Positions 11,501 through 22,900 of a stretch of DNA of 64,000 bases are shown piece after piece (positions within the stretch are counted from its first letter, which is position 1; the number at the start of each line of letters is the position of its first letter). The translations under genes and the position numbers were made by a program. The stretch is from assembly GCF_000499385.1 (NCBI RefSeq), contig NW_013651690.1, forward strand, positions 1-64,000, written 5' to 3'. The notes under the pieces are model-generated. The model ran no database searches, was not told where the DNA came from, and saw nothing but the letters and a program-made list of their open reading frames with translations. The DNA is from Eimeria necatrix. Taxonomy: Eukaryota; Apicomplexa; Conoidasida; Eucoccidiorida; Eimeriidae.

Positions 11501-14500
11501 CGTGGAGGCCTATAGTAAGCCAGTTTATTATATATGTGCCAATCACAATTTGTGTCTAGATGTGATTTATGTATGTTTGTATATATATACTTGAATGGTA
11601 TAAGCTTTTATAGTTTATATTCATGTAGAAAGTCAGCTACATCTACATCTATAGGTGCTGCAGCTGCTGTTGCCGTTGCTGCTGCGGTCGTCGTTGCCGC
11701 TACTGCATTGCTGCTGCTGCTGTCTCGTTGCTGCTGCAGCTAGGAGGGCTTAGCGACCCTCCTACGGAGTGTGGGGCCCGTCTCAGCGTGGAGGGGCTTC
11801 GCCGGCTGCTGCAGTCTTTGAAGCAGTACCTGCAGCAGCCAGAGGCAGCAGCAGAATGGCTGGCTGTTGCCGGTGCCGTAGCAGTGAGTTCCACCCCTTT
11901 CCCTGGGCCTACTGGTGCACCCGCAGCAGCGCCAGCAGCAACTGCTGCTGCTGCTGCTGCTTCGCCAGCAACTCTATGCACGCACATCTGGCAGCTCTTG
12001 CACGCGTTTCTTTGCGCATTAGATCTTCTTTTGTCTTTGCTGTTGTTGCTGCTGCTGTCTTCTCTTTTGCCCGTAGGACGCCTTCAGCCATTCAGCCCCG
12101 CGGGCTCTTCTGGCGAGAGCGGCTGTGACGACCCAGGCCCTTCGTCTGTCATTTGGTCTCTACTTTTCTTCAATTGAGACCCAAGATATAGGCCCCAGCG
12201 CGGTAGCCGCTGCTGAAGCGGCTCAGCAACAGCAGCAGCAAAAGCAACGGCAGGGAGAGCAGCAGCAGCAGCAGCAGCAGCAGCGGCATCTGCAGCAAAG
12301 ACACCAGCAGCAGCCGCAGCAGCGCCTGCCGCAACAGCAACAGCAAAGAAAGCAGCACCGGCAACGGGATGACTCCCCAGAGTCTTCGTTTGGCCACCCG
12401 CTTGACTGGTTATTGCAGGAGGGTCTCCGCAGCAGCACCAGCAAAATGCCAGCAGGCACGGGGCCCCTGCCTGCTGAAGACCGGCAGCTGCTGCTGCGCT
12501 GTCTGCCAGAGTCCATCTGCAGCAGCAGCAGCAGCAGCAACCGGACCCCGACGGCCGTTGGCGGCCACCTGATGGCGTCGCTCAGGCTTCCCTTTGATCC
12601 CCAGGATGTCGCAGCAAGATGTGTAGCACAACTGCTGCTGATAGACTTGCTGAGGGTAAGCGAAGCACTTACAGTAGCAGCAGCGGCAGCAGCAATGGTA
12701 CCAGCAGCAGAGGCAGCGACCACAAGAGGAGCAGCAGCATTAGCTGCTCTTTTTGTATTTGTTTTTTCAGAAAGAGTTCATTGGGAATCTTCTGCCAGTG
12801 GGGGCCCTCCGGCTTCTAGTCTGCTGTTTGGAGGCCTCATTTATTTTCGCTTACTTGTATAATCAGCAAGTGGGGCAGTTGACTTTGCATTTGCTGCACC
12901 TGCTGCTGCTCTTGCTCTTGCTGCTGCTAGACGCTTCCCTGAACTCACAGCGTTGCTGCTGCTGCTGGAAACCTGCTGCTTCTATATGCCGCTCGTGGCG
13001 TTAAGCTGCTGCTCACTATATCTTCTGCGGTGGTGCTGCTGCCCTTTTTGCTGCTGCTCGTGCTGCTGCTTTTGCTGCTGCAGGTTTCGTTGCGGCTGTG
13101 GCTGCAAAGGTGCGGCTTCATGGCAGGGCTCAAGCAGCTCCCCGGGCTGCTGAAGCAGCACCGTGAGGCAGCTGCTGCAGCTGCTGCTCTGATGCTGTCG
13201 GCTCTCAGCGAAACGTCAAACCCACAGAAACAGCAGCAGGAAGATGCTGCAGCTGTTGCAGTTTCAGAGCTGGCAGCAGCAGCAGCGCCAGCTGCAGCTG
13301 CTCCTATTGAAGACCTAACGGCTTTCGCCCTGCCCCGATACCTGCGTTTTTGTCGCTGGCACATTGTTCAATTTCTCTGGAAGGAGGAGCAGCTGCAGCG
13401 GCTCTTGGAGCAGCAACAGCACCAACAGCAGCAGCAAACAATAGTGGCGAAGGAGGGATTCGCGCACGACCCGCCGAAGGCCATTCAACAGGCAGAGCTG
13501 GTAAGTGGCTCTTTCTCGCCGGTGCATTGCCGCTACTGTTGCTGCTGGTGCCGCTGCTGCTGCTGCACATCGTTTAAAGGCTGCTGCTGTTAGAGTAGCC
13601 TCGCTCATTATGATTGGCGGCGGTGGGATGTCCGCCGGCGTCTCAGGCGGAAGTGAGTCGCGAGCTGACGGGTCTGTCAGTGCTGATCTCCTCCTCAGTC
13701 CTTCAAGGCCTCAGCGACTTGCCAGGCAACATGTAGGCCTTAGCAGCTGCGGCTGCTGTTGCTCTTGATCGTGCTGCTGCTGCTGCTAAAGCTGATGCTC
13801 TTGCCGCTCGTGTCGCTGCGGCCGCTGTGGCAACATGTGTCTTCCTTTCTATTTGACCGGGTCTTCCGGATGCTGCGACTCTGCTGCAAGAGTTGTTATT
13901 GGTGCTGTAGTTTCTATCACAAACGTTGTTGCTGTTGCCTCAACCGCTGTTGCTGTACTATCTTTGTAGTATGTGTTGCAGCTGAGGTAGTTAATTGATT
14001 TCGTGACTTCCCTGCAGGCGTTTCTCCTGTTAGGATCTAGTGAGGGATCCAGGAGTTTCTCGTTTGATCATAAATGTGCTTTGCTGCTGTGCTGTTGCTG
14101 CGTTCTCAGGGCTGCCTCGAACGCTTCACTCGTTCTGGGCCTTGTTTTAGAGCTGACTGCTGCATCGTCGCCGGTAAGTTGATGTCGCTGCTGCTGGAGT
14201 ACAGCAGTTGCTATGACTTTTGCAGCTGCCGCTGGCCCTTTGCTGCTGCTGCAGCGTCTGCTGCTATTGATGTGTAGCTGCTGCCATTTCTGGCACACAG
14301 GTCTTGCTATTGCTGCGCGATGAAAGTACCTGTGGTTCCCGTTGCGAGCTTAACGAGGCTGCATATCTTTATTTTCAGGTGTGCAGGCAGCACCAGGATA
14401 GTGTGTTTCTTGCGTGGGGTTGCTCAGGAAATGCGCAATGAAGCCCGAAAGGCGATGCAGCGGCTCCTCACCCGCGTCCTCCCGGGGCGCTTCTGCGCCT

Positions 14501-14586
14501 TGCAGCTGCTGCCTCCCCTGCTGCCCGCGCATCCCGAGGCAGCTGCAGACCAGAAGACGACCAAGGCATCGCAAGGACCACAGTGA
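2732..14586 (+). CDS. SEC7: BIG/Sec7-type ARF guanine-nucleotide exchange factor
   Basis: Expected to load GTP on ARF GTPases at the Golgi/trans-Golgi. Seen: an N-terminal DCB-like region (about 3310-3920) with the BIG-like core LLTALTAAGAPLHGGPLLGA, HUS-like exons (4860-6123), a Sec7 domain (about 6748-7880) with LPGEAQKIDR, whose Glu (codon 7391-7393) is the catalytic glutamic finger, and LIMLHTDLHS. An HDS1-like block (8780-9375) contains ETADYNIGRVHLIWG, and C-terminal HDS regions follow (12771-13500). Exons I can place in phase: 2732-5068, 5368-5514, 5859-6123, 6187 or 6289 to 6857, 7012-7149, 7334 to about 11089, 11740-11883, 12077-12655, 12771-12869, 13084-13500 and a last exon 14428-14586; small exons between 13500 and 14428 are possible. 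About 2,850-2,900 residues, much longer than usual because of Ala/Gln/Ser tracts. The start is the first ATG of the DCB-bearing frame; a further 5' exon is possible. Confidence 0.88.
2930..4860 (+). repeat. CAG/CTG trinucleotide runs coding poly-Ala, poly-Gln and poly-Ser
   Basis: Within the first Sec7 exon nearly every few dozen bases carry a CAG-type run (for example 2936-2980, 3425-3460, 3529-3563, 4389-4420, 4838-4861) or a CTG-type run (for example 3237-3273, 3913-3940). The same repeat is read as GCA (Ala), CAG (Gln) or AGC (Ser) depending on frame; CTG runs are read as GCT (Ala). The runs flank but do not destroy the conserved DCB blocks, so they are tolerated insertions. Confidence 0.95.
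7451..7665 (+). repeat. Ser/Gln-coding CAG tract inside the Sec7 catalytic domain
   Basis: AGC (Ser) and CAG (Gln) codon runs lie between the Sec7 helix ending ERFAERYFQ and the helix starting near SYKLPSADCCYILSFS. In ordinary BIG/Sec7 proteins these helices are separated by only a few residues, so this is an insertion of roughly 70 residues in the catalytic fold. The flanking helices are intact and in one frame. Confidence 0.85.
11090..11739 (+). other. AT-rich intron of the Sec7 gene with two direct repeats
   Basis: After the conserved exon ending near MVRHFNCS (11089) the frame runs into AT-rich, stop-laden sequence with TATA-type simple repeats. A perfect 30-bp direct repeat (TGCAAGGTCTCTAGATGCAT and ten more bases) lies at 11106-11135 and 11193-11222. 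The 3' end is a CTG run ending CTGCAG at 11739, and the next exon resumes in phase. Composition is unlike the neighbouring GC-rich exons and resembles the tract at 1-660. Confidence 0.6.
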
Positions 14587-16602
14587 CAGCAGCAGCAGCA
14601 GAAAGAGCAGCAGCATTAGTGGGTGCTGCATCAACGGCGCCGCATATTCTCGTAGTTTCGTGTATTTCGGTTCCCGGCATGTGGCCAAATTTGGAGCAGA
14701 GTGGCTATTTGAGCCTGGACACATGTCTTTTTTCTTCTGTTTTGTTGTTCTCTTCCCTCTTCTCGTTGTCCTATCTCTCGCAGCTTTCTTCATGAAAGAG
14801 CGAGTAGCTTTGATCAGACTCTGCTATAGTTTAGATGGCAGCTGCACTGCGGCGTGCAGGTGCCCATCTGCAACTGTGTCAGTTTGCTGCTAAATCAACT
14901 AACTTTCGGAGCAGCTAACTCATGTAGTGGCTGGATAATGATGAAGGCAGCTGAAAAATTGGCAGGCTCGCTAGTCAATTAGCTGCAAGCGTGGCTAGTT
15001 TATTAGCGAGTGGGTTCTGCCACTGGCGTCGGTGGGGATTTCAACTAGCTGCAAAGATACCTTTCCAGTGGCCAATGTCGCTGCACGCCCTCTAGTTTGC
15101 CCAAGTGCCACCATAAAACATCAAGTTCAAACAGGGGACAGACACAGAGTACAAATAATCCTGTTTAGCACAGGCAATGCCAGTCGGTTCTGTAGATGCA
15201 TCGGTAGAGCTATAATCCTGTTTAGCTTTACCGATGCATCTACAGAACCGACTGGCATTGCCTGTGCCGTGCAACCAAAGGCTCAAGGCGAGCAAATACA
15301 AAAGAAGCAGCTCAACGGCATGAACTTCAGAGCTCGGAGAAGCAATCAAGAGTTTGACGTCTCTTGCTAAGTCGTTAGGTATCTCTCAATTACACCAGTG
15401 CCCGCCTCTCACAACACAGCAGTTGTTACGAAGTCCTTTTGAACTGAAGTCAGTCGTCCCCATGGACAAAAAACGTTCCATGATTCACACTGTGAGTTAA
15501 TTACAAAACAAAAAGGCGGGATATACGGAGCTCCCCCTTGCTAACAAATACTAGCCTTAGCCGCCCGTAGCCAAAACTAGTAGACACGTAAATAATAGGG
15601 CCGTTTGCTGCAGGAAAACATTCCGGGCCACATACATATGTCTTGATGTGAACAGTGTCAAAGTGATGAATATCACGAGTATGCAAATACTCAAACAAGT
15701 TGCAGAAGTTCCTTTGCGTTTTCTTCCAATCACCCCCGAGCGCAACACAGTGCCATTTGATCCCGTTGGAGCCGCACTAACCTGTTCCCCTTATTGAGGT
15801 AGGTAGGGATATTAGGTCCCTCAAAATAACCCATCATGAGAGTCAGTGTTCTGAATCAATGTATACTGGACTGAATATATTCTTCAAAGGCTTGGCAACT
15901 GAGCGAACATAGAAGGGCCTTTAGGCTCAACTTGCCTAATCAGTTGGGGATAGTCTTTAGTTGAGAAATTTTTGAAGCCACAGAAAAGAAGCAGACAGTA
16001 TTTTTTTCCGATGACTACTATCTGGGTAGGGCGCTTAAGCCGCTTATCAACATAGTAAAACTTCCTATCTGGCCATGACAACATTTAACATTTGCGTGGA
16101 TATAAGGCCACCCAATCACTGTCCGTGTCCAAGGGAGTAGAGATGGAAACACAGGGGCATTTTGTTTTGTAATTAACTCGCCTTTTGCGGGCTGCCTTCC
16201 CTTTAGCATCCGCTAGGCCACAGGCGGCTGAACTCAGTTGAGCTCTAACCATCGATTGGGTTTGTTTTTCTGACCACAGAACTTTATTTCTATGTTTACG
16301 TCAAACTGTAGGCAACTGTCTTGTGTAACTTGCTGAGCATGCCTCTTTGCCAGTTTGCAGCGTGCATTCGTGCTAGGTCCTTTTTCCAGAGAGCAACTTT
16401 AATCACTATATTGTCAAATACGCATAAGAATAGAACATGACGGGGAAACAAACGACTCAATTGCGGAACAAGCCGACCGCTCTGTCATGCTGCTCGCGCG
16501 CATGCATGTTGCAGTCCCAGACGCAGCCTTCATATGAGCATTGTGAAGGTTATACAAAAATAAACCTACTCTGTTTACTGTTCCTAGATAACGACAGTAA
16601 TC
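14587..16602. other. Intergenic, no gene recognised; contains a long hairpin
   Basis: Between the Sec7 gene and the QCR9-like gene. Base composition becomes ordinary and CAG runs stop. Short ORFs on both strands show no recognisable domain. The one clear structure is the inverted repeat listed separately at 15168-15267. Confidence 0.55.
15168..15267. repeat. 39-bp perfect inverted repeat (hairpin)
   Basis: Arm 1 at 15168-15206 begins GCACAGGCAATGCCAGTCGG; arm 2 at 15229-15267 is its exact reverse complement. Inside the arms a G-T wobble and five more pairs (15208-15212 with 15223-15227) extend the stem, leaving a loop of about 10 bases. A 14-base direct copy (TAATCCTGTTTAGC) occurs just before arm 1 and again in the loop side. 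Overlapping ORFs on the two strands share the same peptide because of this palindrome. Confidence 0.95.
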
Positions 16603-17404
16603 ATGCAGGGCCTTTTTCGTTTTTCCCGTTTCTGCCTTGCGGCAGCGCCTGGAGCGAACGGACATTCGACGTCAGGATCCCTGAACAATATGTTTCGGCG
16701 AATTAAATTCGGCAATCCTTTTGCAGATGATTACCCCGAATGGATCTGGAGAGGGCTGAAAAACAGCCGAAAGGGTAAAGATATGTTCGCCCCCTTCTTT
16801 AGGCTCCTGAATGCCACGAAGTGCGTCCCGTGATCACCGAAGTTCCGGGCCTTTTAGCGTTGTTTCCCCGTTAAACCCAGTGGATTCGCATTATCACAAG
16901 CCACATAAAGCCACCGAATGGCTTCAGGGCAAACACAGAGCCCTGAATTATCGCTGTTCAAGACTTAGCCTCCGCTGCATACCCCGCCGCAGGTTCTACG
17001 CTGCTACGCCGCAGCCGTGACTAGCATGTTGGTTCCGTCAATCAAAATGGAGCTCATAAGAGCACGTGCAACGGCAGCAACGTCACCACTGGAAAAAGCA
17101 GTCGACCCACTGGCAGATCGATGTCCTGTGCACCTTTTTCAGGATTTACGACTACGTGCTCAAGAACAACTGGTCCTACTGGATGTTCGTAGTCAGCGGG
17201 GGAATGGTCACTTCCTACGTCTGGAGCGAGACATGGAACAAAATATGGAGATCTGTAAACCGCGGGGTAGGTCCCAACCGCGCAGACTCACAGCGGATGA
17301 CCTGCTTTTTGTTCGACCATAGCATACACTCCACCTATTGTGCCTTTCTTTGTTTGCAGAAGTTGTACAACGACGTGCCCTACGTCTACCCAGAGGAGGA
17401 GTAG
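16603..17404 (+). CDS. QCR9: Cytochrome bc1 complex subunit 9 (QCR9/UQCR10-like)
   Basis: Small single-pass inner-membrane subunit of respiratory complex III. Three exons: 16603-16774, 17061-17266 and 17360-17404. The splices keep phase (g+ag at the first junction, a codon boundary at the second) and give 140 residues. The C-terminal part carries the family signature: a membrane span around YWMFVVSGGMVTSYVW, then WNKIW, NRGKLYNDV and a short acidic tail ending at the stop. This mirrors the NxGKLWKD-type ending of QCR9 proteins elsewhere, which are only about 60-65 residues long. The extra roughly 75 N-terminal residues could be a mitochondrial presequence plus a lineage-specific extension. 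The first intron has a weak polypyrimidine tract, so its acceptor at 17059-17060 is less certain than the second intron. Confidence 0.8.
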
Positions 17405-19999
17405 CACCACTCGGCGCAGCGCTGCGCGTGAAGGCGTGCATGCCCCGTGTTTCTGTTTCCGTGACTAAGGTGTTCAGCTTGCATACCCGCGCAGTGCGAG
17501 CGCACACTTAGCCCTAGGCAGGGCAGAAAGGGGCATTATGGGCCAAAAATTGGCCGCTGCCGCTGCGTGGGCGCAGGTTGAAGCGCGGAGTGGCGGTGAG
17601 ACGTGCAGCTCCTTTTATCAGCGGGTCCACCAGCTGCGCGTCTGTACGTGCAATGTTTAGTTTGTCAGAAGGCGAGGTGGCCAGTTCGCAACAGCCGCCC
17701 GGCAACAAAACCAGATACGGGAAAGGGCACCCCATGGAGTTCATACAGACCCAGCGAACTTGAAATTGAAGCAACTCCGCCAGCAGCGCAAAACGTGTGC
17801 GTTTGCTTGGCTGTGGATACTAAGTTTGGTAATTTTTTCACGTGTATGCATCTCAATTTTCGCCTGAAGATCTATGCCTTCATCTCCGCTCCTTACAAGG
17901 CAGAAGAATGCCGTTACCATGTTATAGAGTGGGCCGAAACGTAATATCACTGCGAAAGTAGCCGAGCCGACCTCGTTGCCAATATGCTGTGACTGCACCT
18001 ACTTTCAAGCCGAAACAAAGACCTAAGAGCCGCATTGAACACCCCTGAACCCCACTTGCGCCTGTAGGTAATGTTCACACAAAACGAGCATTCCAACACT
18101 GCCGAAGGAACACCATTACTCGCGACTCGAGGCCGCAGTGGCTCAAAAAGCGACAACTAGCGATGAGCGCAGAATCAATTCGCCGCTGCCCCACTGCGGG
18201 AGCACCGAAGTAGGGTGAATGCAGTAGTGCACTACTGGAAACCTCAGTCCCACGAAAAAACCCCAGCACCCCGTAGCGCCAGGAGCATCCGGGCGGCACA
18301 CCTTCACTGTGCGCGCAGGCAGTTCACAGACAAAACCGCTGCCGCGCCTGCGGCGAACAGGCAGCCGGCGAACTGCGCTCCTGCTGCAGCTTCGTTCGGT
18401 CGCCCTTTAGCTGAGATGGCCGGTGTGAAGTTGCACGGCTGCGAAGCCAAGAAAAGCACACGCAACGTCCCTGGCTCTTCAGTGTGTTCAGGCACGCATA
18501 TACGGCCAGTTCGACGCGGCCACGTGGCTCTGCCGTCAACAGCGGCCCAAGACGCCGCCAGGCGCTCCTTCGCCTCCTCTGCCAACGGAAGACAGGGATG
18601 AAGCCAAACACTCTACGACGCTGGGCAGCAGCAGCTGCACAGGCTCTGGACACACCCTAGCCTTAGAGTGGCAGAGATGGAGCGACGTAGGCAGTTCGTC
18701 AAGCTACAATGCTGCTTCAGAGGAGGGAAAAGAAAAAGCAGTGCAATGCATGCAGTTGCGTTGTCTTATTGTAGATCGTTCGCAGCTGGAAGCAAAAGAC
18801 GGCGATTGGAGGAGGGGGAGGGGCAGCAACCGCTGGGGAGGCGGTTGCTGTAGTTGCTGTTGCTGTTGTGGTGCAGCAGCGTCGGCCCTGTGGCTCCTGG
18901 GAGGCCCCGCTGGCAGCGCGGTGGGCTCCACCTGGGGATCTAAATTTTGTTAATTGGTAAGTAATAAAGGAACACGAGTTAAGGAAACAAAAAGGGAGAA
19001 AAGAGGCTATTGGGAAGGGCCCCAGCGGCAGTCCGACGCAGCCAACAGGGCGTCAGATCACCCTGGCCCTGTGCCCTGTGCAGAGGGGGGGTCCATAGGC
19101 GTTTCTATTATGTCTTAGGGCGGCTTAAAGACAACATGAGGGCTTAATTGGGCTCTGTCTGTCTCTGCTGCACCCTCGTGTACCCTGCTGCTGCTGCCCA
19201 CGCAGAGGCTACTGCTGCTGCAGCGCCTCTCTCCTCAGAAGCGACAACACGCCCCCCTACCCCGCGCTCTTTCTTTCTGCAGCCACCGTCAGCGGGCGCA
19301 GCTGCGTGCGCAGCTTATCCGAGTCTTGCGGCTGCTGCGTCATCTGTTTGTTGTTCTCTAATCCGTCACTTTCCCCTTCTCGCCAACCCGTAGGTTCCAA
19401 ACGCAGCAGCAGCAGCCCGCGGCCTGGACGTAGCAGTAGCAGCAGCAGCAGACGCCCGGCTGCCGCTGCAGCCTCAGCAGCTTTTCACTCACGCTTTTAC
19501 TCCAGCACCTCTAACCCTTTCTCCGCGGCCTACAATTCATGCAGCTCCCGCCGACTGTGGGCACCGCAAGCCCCATAACGCCTGATGGCTGCGGCCACCT
19601 GCCACGCCAGGGGAGCACCAGCAGTGCGTGACGGCCCTCTTCAGGTGGGCGACTTCATCTGACTGCCTCACCAGACCCTTGGCGGCGCATGGTCGTCGCC
19701 TCCATTCTTACCAGCACTTCGGCCCTATTCCACTGCAGAAACGCTGCCACGAAGGGCCTGCTTTCGGCCCTAGAAAGCGGAAACAGCAGCGGAAGGGGTA
19801 ACGGAAGGAGCAGACACGGTTAGGCCGATACGTTGAGCTGCTGCTTAGCAGCAGGGAGTGACGCCTGTGGTGTATCTGCACCTTGGAGCGTCCATCCTGC
19901 TGCGGTCGGCACTGCGCACCGGATCCAAGTCATTATGTCCCTGTTGTTTCACTCACGTGTTCTGTGATGTGCGTATAACGAGCCGAGGGCAGCAGCAAA
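17405..19999. other. Intergenic, no gene recognised
   Basis: Contains several short ORFs on both strands (for example 18215-18601 +, 18304-18585 - and a Ser-rich stretch near 19390-19578 +) without recognisable domains or consistent splice models. A short hairpin (arms CAGCAACCGC 18824-18833 and GCGGTTGCTG 18841-18850) and a few CAG/CTG patches are present. The end of this stretch should hold the promoter and 5' UTR of the SNF2 gene. Confidence 0.5.
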
Positions 20000-22900
20000 A
20001 TGGTGGGCAGTGGCAGCAGCAGCCGCAGCGGTAGCTGCGGCGGCAGCGGCCGAGGCCGGGGTCGGCCGCAGCGGTCCTGCGCCTCCCGCGATTCTGGGGG
20101 TGACGATTTGCTTGCAGGGTCGCACATAGGTGCAGTAGGACGGCGGCGGGGCGGCGCCATGTGGTGCCACATATGCCGCGACAGCGTCAGCCGCAGCGAG
20201 GACTCGGTGGTGGAGTGCACAGCGTGTCCTAAGCGGTTTCACCTGGAGTGTTTGCAACAAGAAGGTATCGTAGCGCCGGGACAAGTCGTCGACTTGAACA
20301 CTTGGCTGTGTCCGCAGTGCCTAGAGGAAGCAGAGGAGGATGAGATGACCAACGATGATAAATGCTTTCTTTGCAGAAAGGCAAGCTTGCACTGAGCCAT
20401 CCTGTGACACGTTCGATGCAGTAAACTCACCCACTGTACAAGTTAAACCGGCTGATGCAATTTCATGGGCTGTGTATTCTTGGGAGAGAGTTATGACAGT
20501 GGGACCGTGCGCTTGTTCGTTTCTTGGTCTTTTTGCCAGTGATGTGATGGTTCTTCATGGGTCTGTTCAGTTTTTTGAACTGATGTTATGTTTTTCAGTC
20601 AGACATCGAGGATGAGTCGGGTGGCAAGTTGATAATGTGCGACGGCTGTCCGCACTCGTACCACATGTCGTGTTTGAAGTTGACGATAGAGCCAGACGAG
20701 GAGAAGTGGTTTTGCCCCGATTGCAACCCCTCTGCGTTCAACACGGATGAGATACGCAGGCTGGGTAGGGGCTCCACGGCGCCCAGAAGCGGCGACACGG
20801 TGAACAGCAGCACATGTTACGTGTGCCAGAGGCCGGGGAAGCTTCTGGGATGCGATTTCTGTGTTAATTCGTTTCACCCTTCTTGTCTGGTCGATGTTGA
20901 CTGGAATTCGATCGGGGAGGAGTGGGAATGCCCGGTATGCAAGGGCTTTGATCCACTGGCTAATCAAATGCACAAAAGATGGACGCGACAAGAAATTGAG
21001 ACGAAGAAGAAGGAAAGGGCAAAAAACTACGAAAAGTTCAGGAGCAAGATTATGAGATACAGAAATAGATTCCTTGTTGTACACCAGAAAGACCTTGGGC
21101 CCTTCGTAAACCCCAAGATTCTCCAGGCTCTCGCCAGAACTTTGAAGGGTATGTTCCTGAGCTGGAGCTGAAGTCGTCAAGGCAGCATAAGTTCGGCGCG
21201 TGTAGCTTGGCATGGGGAATGATCACAGTGGAAGCTATTGGAGTGTAAGGAATGAAATTTGAGTGTAGGCAGTTAATCACTGTGGGCTGCGTTTGCTCGT
21301 GTGTTGTTGCTGCAGCGAACATCGCAGGCCCGACTTCCCGGAGGGGGCGTGGAGGCGGTGCTGGTGGATCCCGTTTGTGCGTCGAACGGTCGTTGTCAGA
21401 TGTGTTGGAGCAGCTGGAGGATGAGGCTGCAGAAGAAGCTGAGAAGTTTACAAGAAGAGCCTACAGGTCGTGCCGTCACGCGTCGGGACGTCCGATCAAG
21501 GGCTTGCCTTTAAGAGAGGGAATCACTTTAAAGCCTCATCAGGAAGAAGGAGTTGATTGGCTGCTTCGCTCATTCCTTACTGGAGGCGCCATTTTGGCAG
21601 ATGAGATGGGTGAGCTTGGAGGGATGCTGCGCTGACTCTGACAAGTGGAGTTGTGCGTTGTTGCTGTCCCGGTTGCTTTTAGCGTGGAAGTCTGTTATTG
21701 CTCGCTAGTCATCCCACTGTTCGTGTCTTCGTTGGATTTCCAGGTCTGGGCAAGACTATTCAGACTTTGTGCTTTCTGTCCTACTTGAGCGCCATGAAGG
21801 TGGACGGGCCTCACTTGATTGTCGTTCCTCTTTCGACTGTGGGAAATTGGCTCCATGAGATACATCGCTTTACGCCGTCGCTGACTCACATTAAGATCTG
21901 CGGCTCGCGAAATGAGCGGCAGCATGCCATGCAAGACCGCCGTAAGCCTCTTGAGACCCATGCTCGCATCTGGTATATTAATGCTGTTTTCTTATAGCAG
22001 CTTTTACCGGCGATGTCGAGGATGATGTGCTTGCGCTTTCAGTTGCGTCGAAAGGTTTGTATGACTTGTACGTCACGACGTACGAGACTGTAAAGAGCGA
22101 GGAGGAGTTTTTCGTGGAGCAGATCCCCCATTGGCAGTGCATTGTCCTTGGTAGGCTTTATAGTAGCATCGGCATCCCCCAAACGAAAAGCACCTTACTA
22201 GAAACAAGAGAATGGGAACCCGTTGTATTTGTGCTGCAGCAGTTTCAATTACTTTTGGTAGCGAATAGATCGCACTGTCTTTAGAGCTCTTGGGTACCTG
22301 GAGCATACGTTGCGGTTTATATAGTGCTTGACCTACTTTTCTGTGGCGTATTTTTTGTGTCTGGCCGCAGATGAGGCGCATCGCATAAAGAATGCTTCGG
22401 GTGCGATTCGTCATTCCCTGGATAGGGTGCAAGGAAACATGCGCCTTTTGCTAACTGGGACGCCGCTGCAGAACAATGCTCAAGAGTTGTTCACCCTCAT
22501 CAACTTTCTAATGCCCGATGTGTTCAGAGATTCCCTCGTCATTGAACAGGTTTGCGCAGCTGCTGTCTCCCCCTAGTGATTTAGTGCACGGGCGGGATGT
22601 TTGCCGGGCGCTATCTTGCCGGGCGCTATCTGGTTTTTATGGGCTCCGTGCTCTTCATAGGCTGCTACATATCCCCATTGGGGCTCCTTAATGAAAGTGG
22701 ACAGATCGTATCCTTTTGTGTATTTGTTCCTGCGATTTTGCAGGCATTCGCACAGAATGCGAAGTCTGCTGCAGGGAAATCTGGGGGAAAGCAGCCGAGG
22801 GGTCGCTCTAAGGCGGCGGCACTAGCGGAGATGGATGTGGACACAATGTTCAAGCAGGAGGACTTGAACAAGATCCGGCAGTTGCTCGATCGAGTGATGT

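Noticed and set aside
15032..15370. Overlapping + and - ORFs sharing the same peptide
   Set aside because: The shared peptide comes from the perfect inverted repeat being read on both strands, not from a duplicated gene.
18215..18653. ORFs of about 90-130 codons on both strands
   Set aside because: No conserved domain, overlapping on opposite strands, and no splice model that links them to neighbours.
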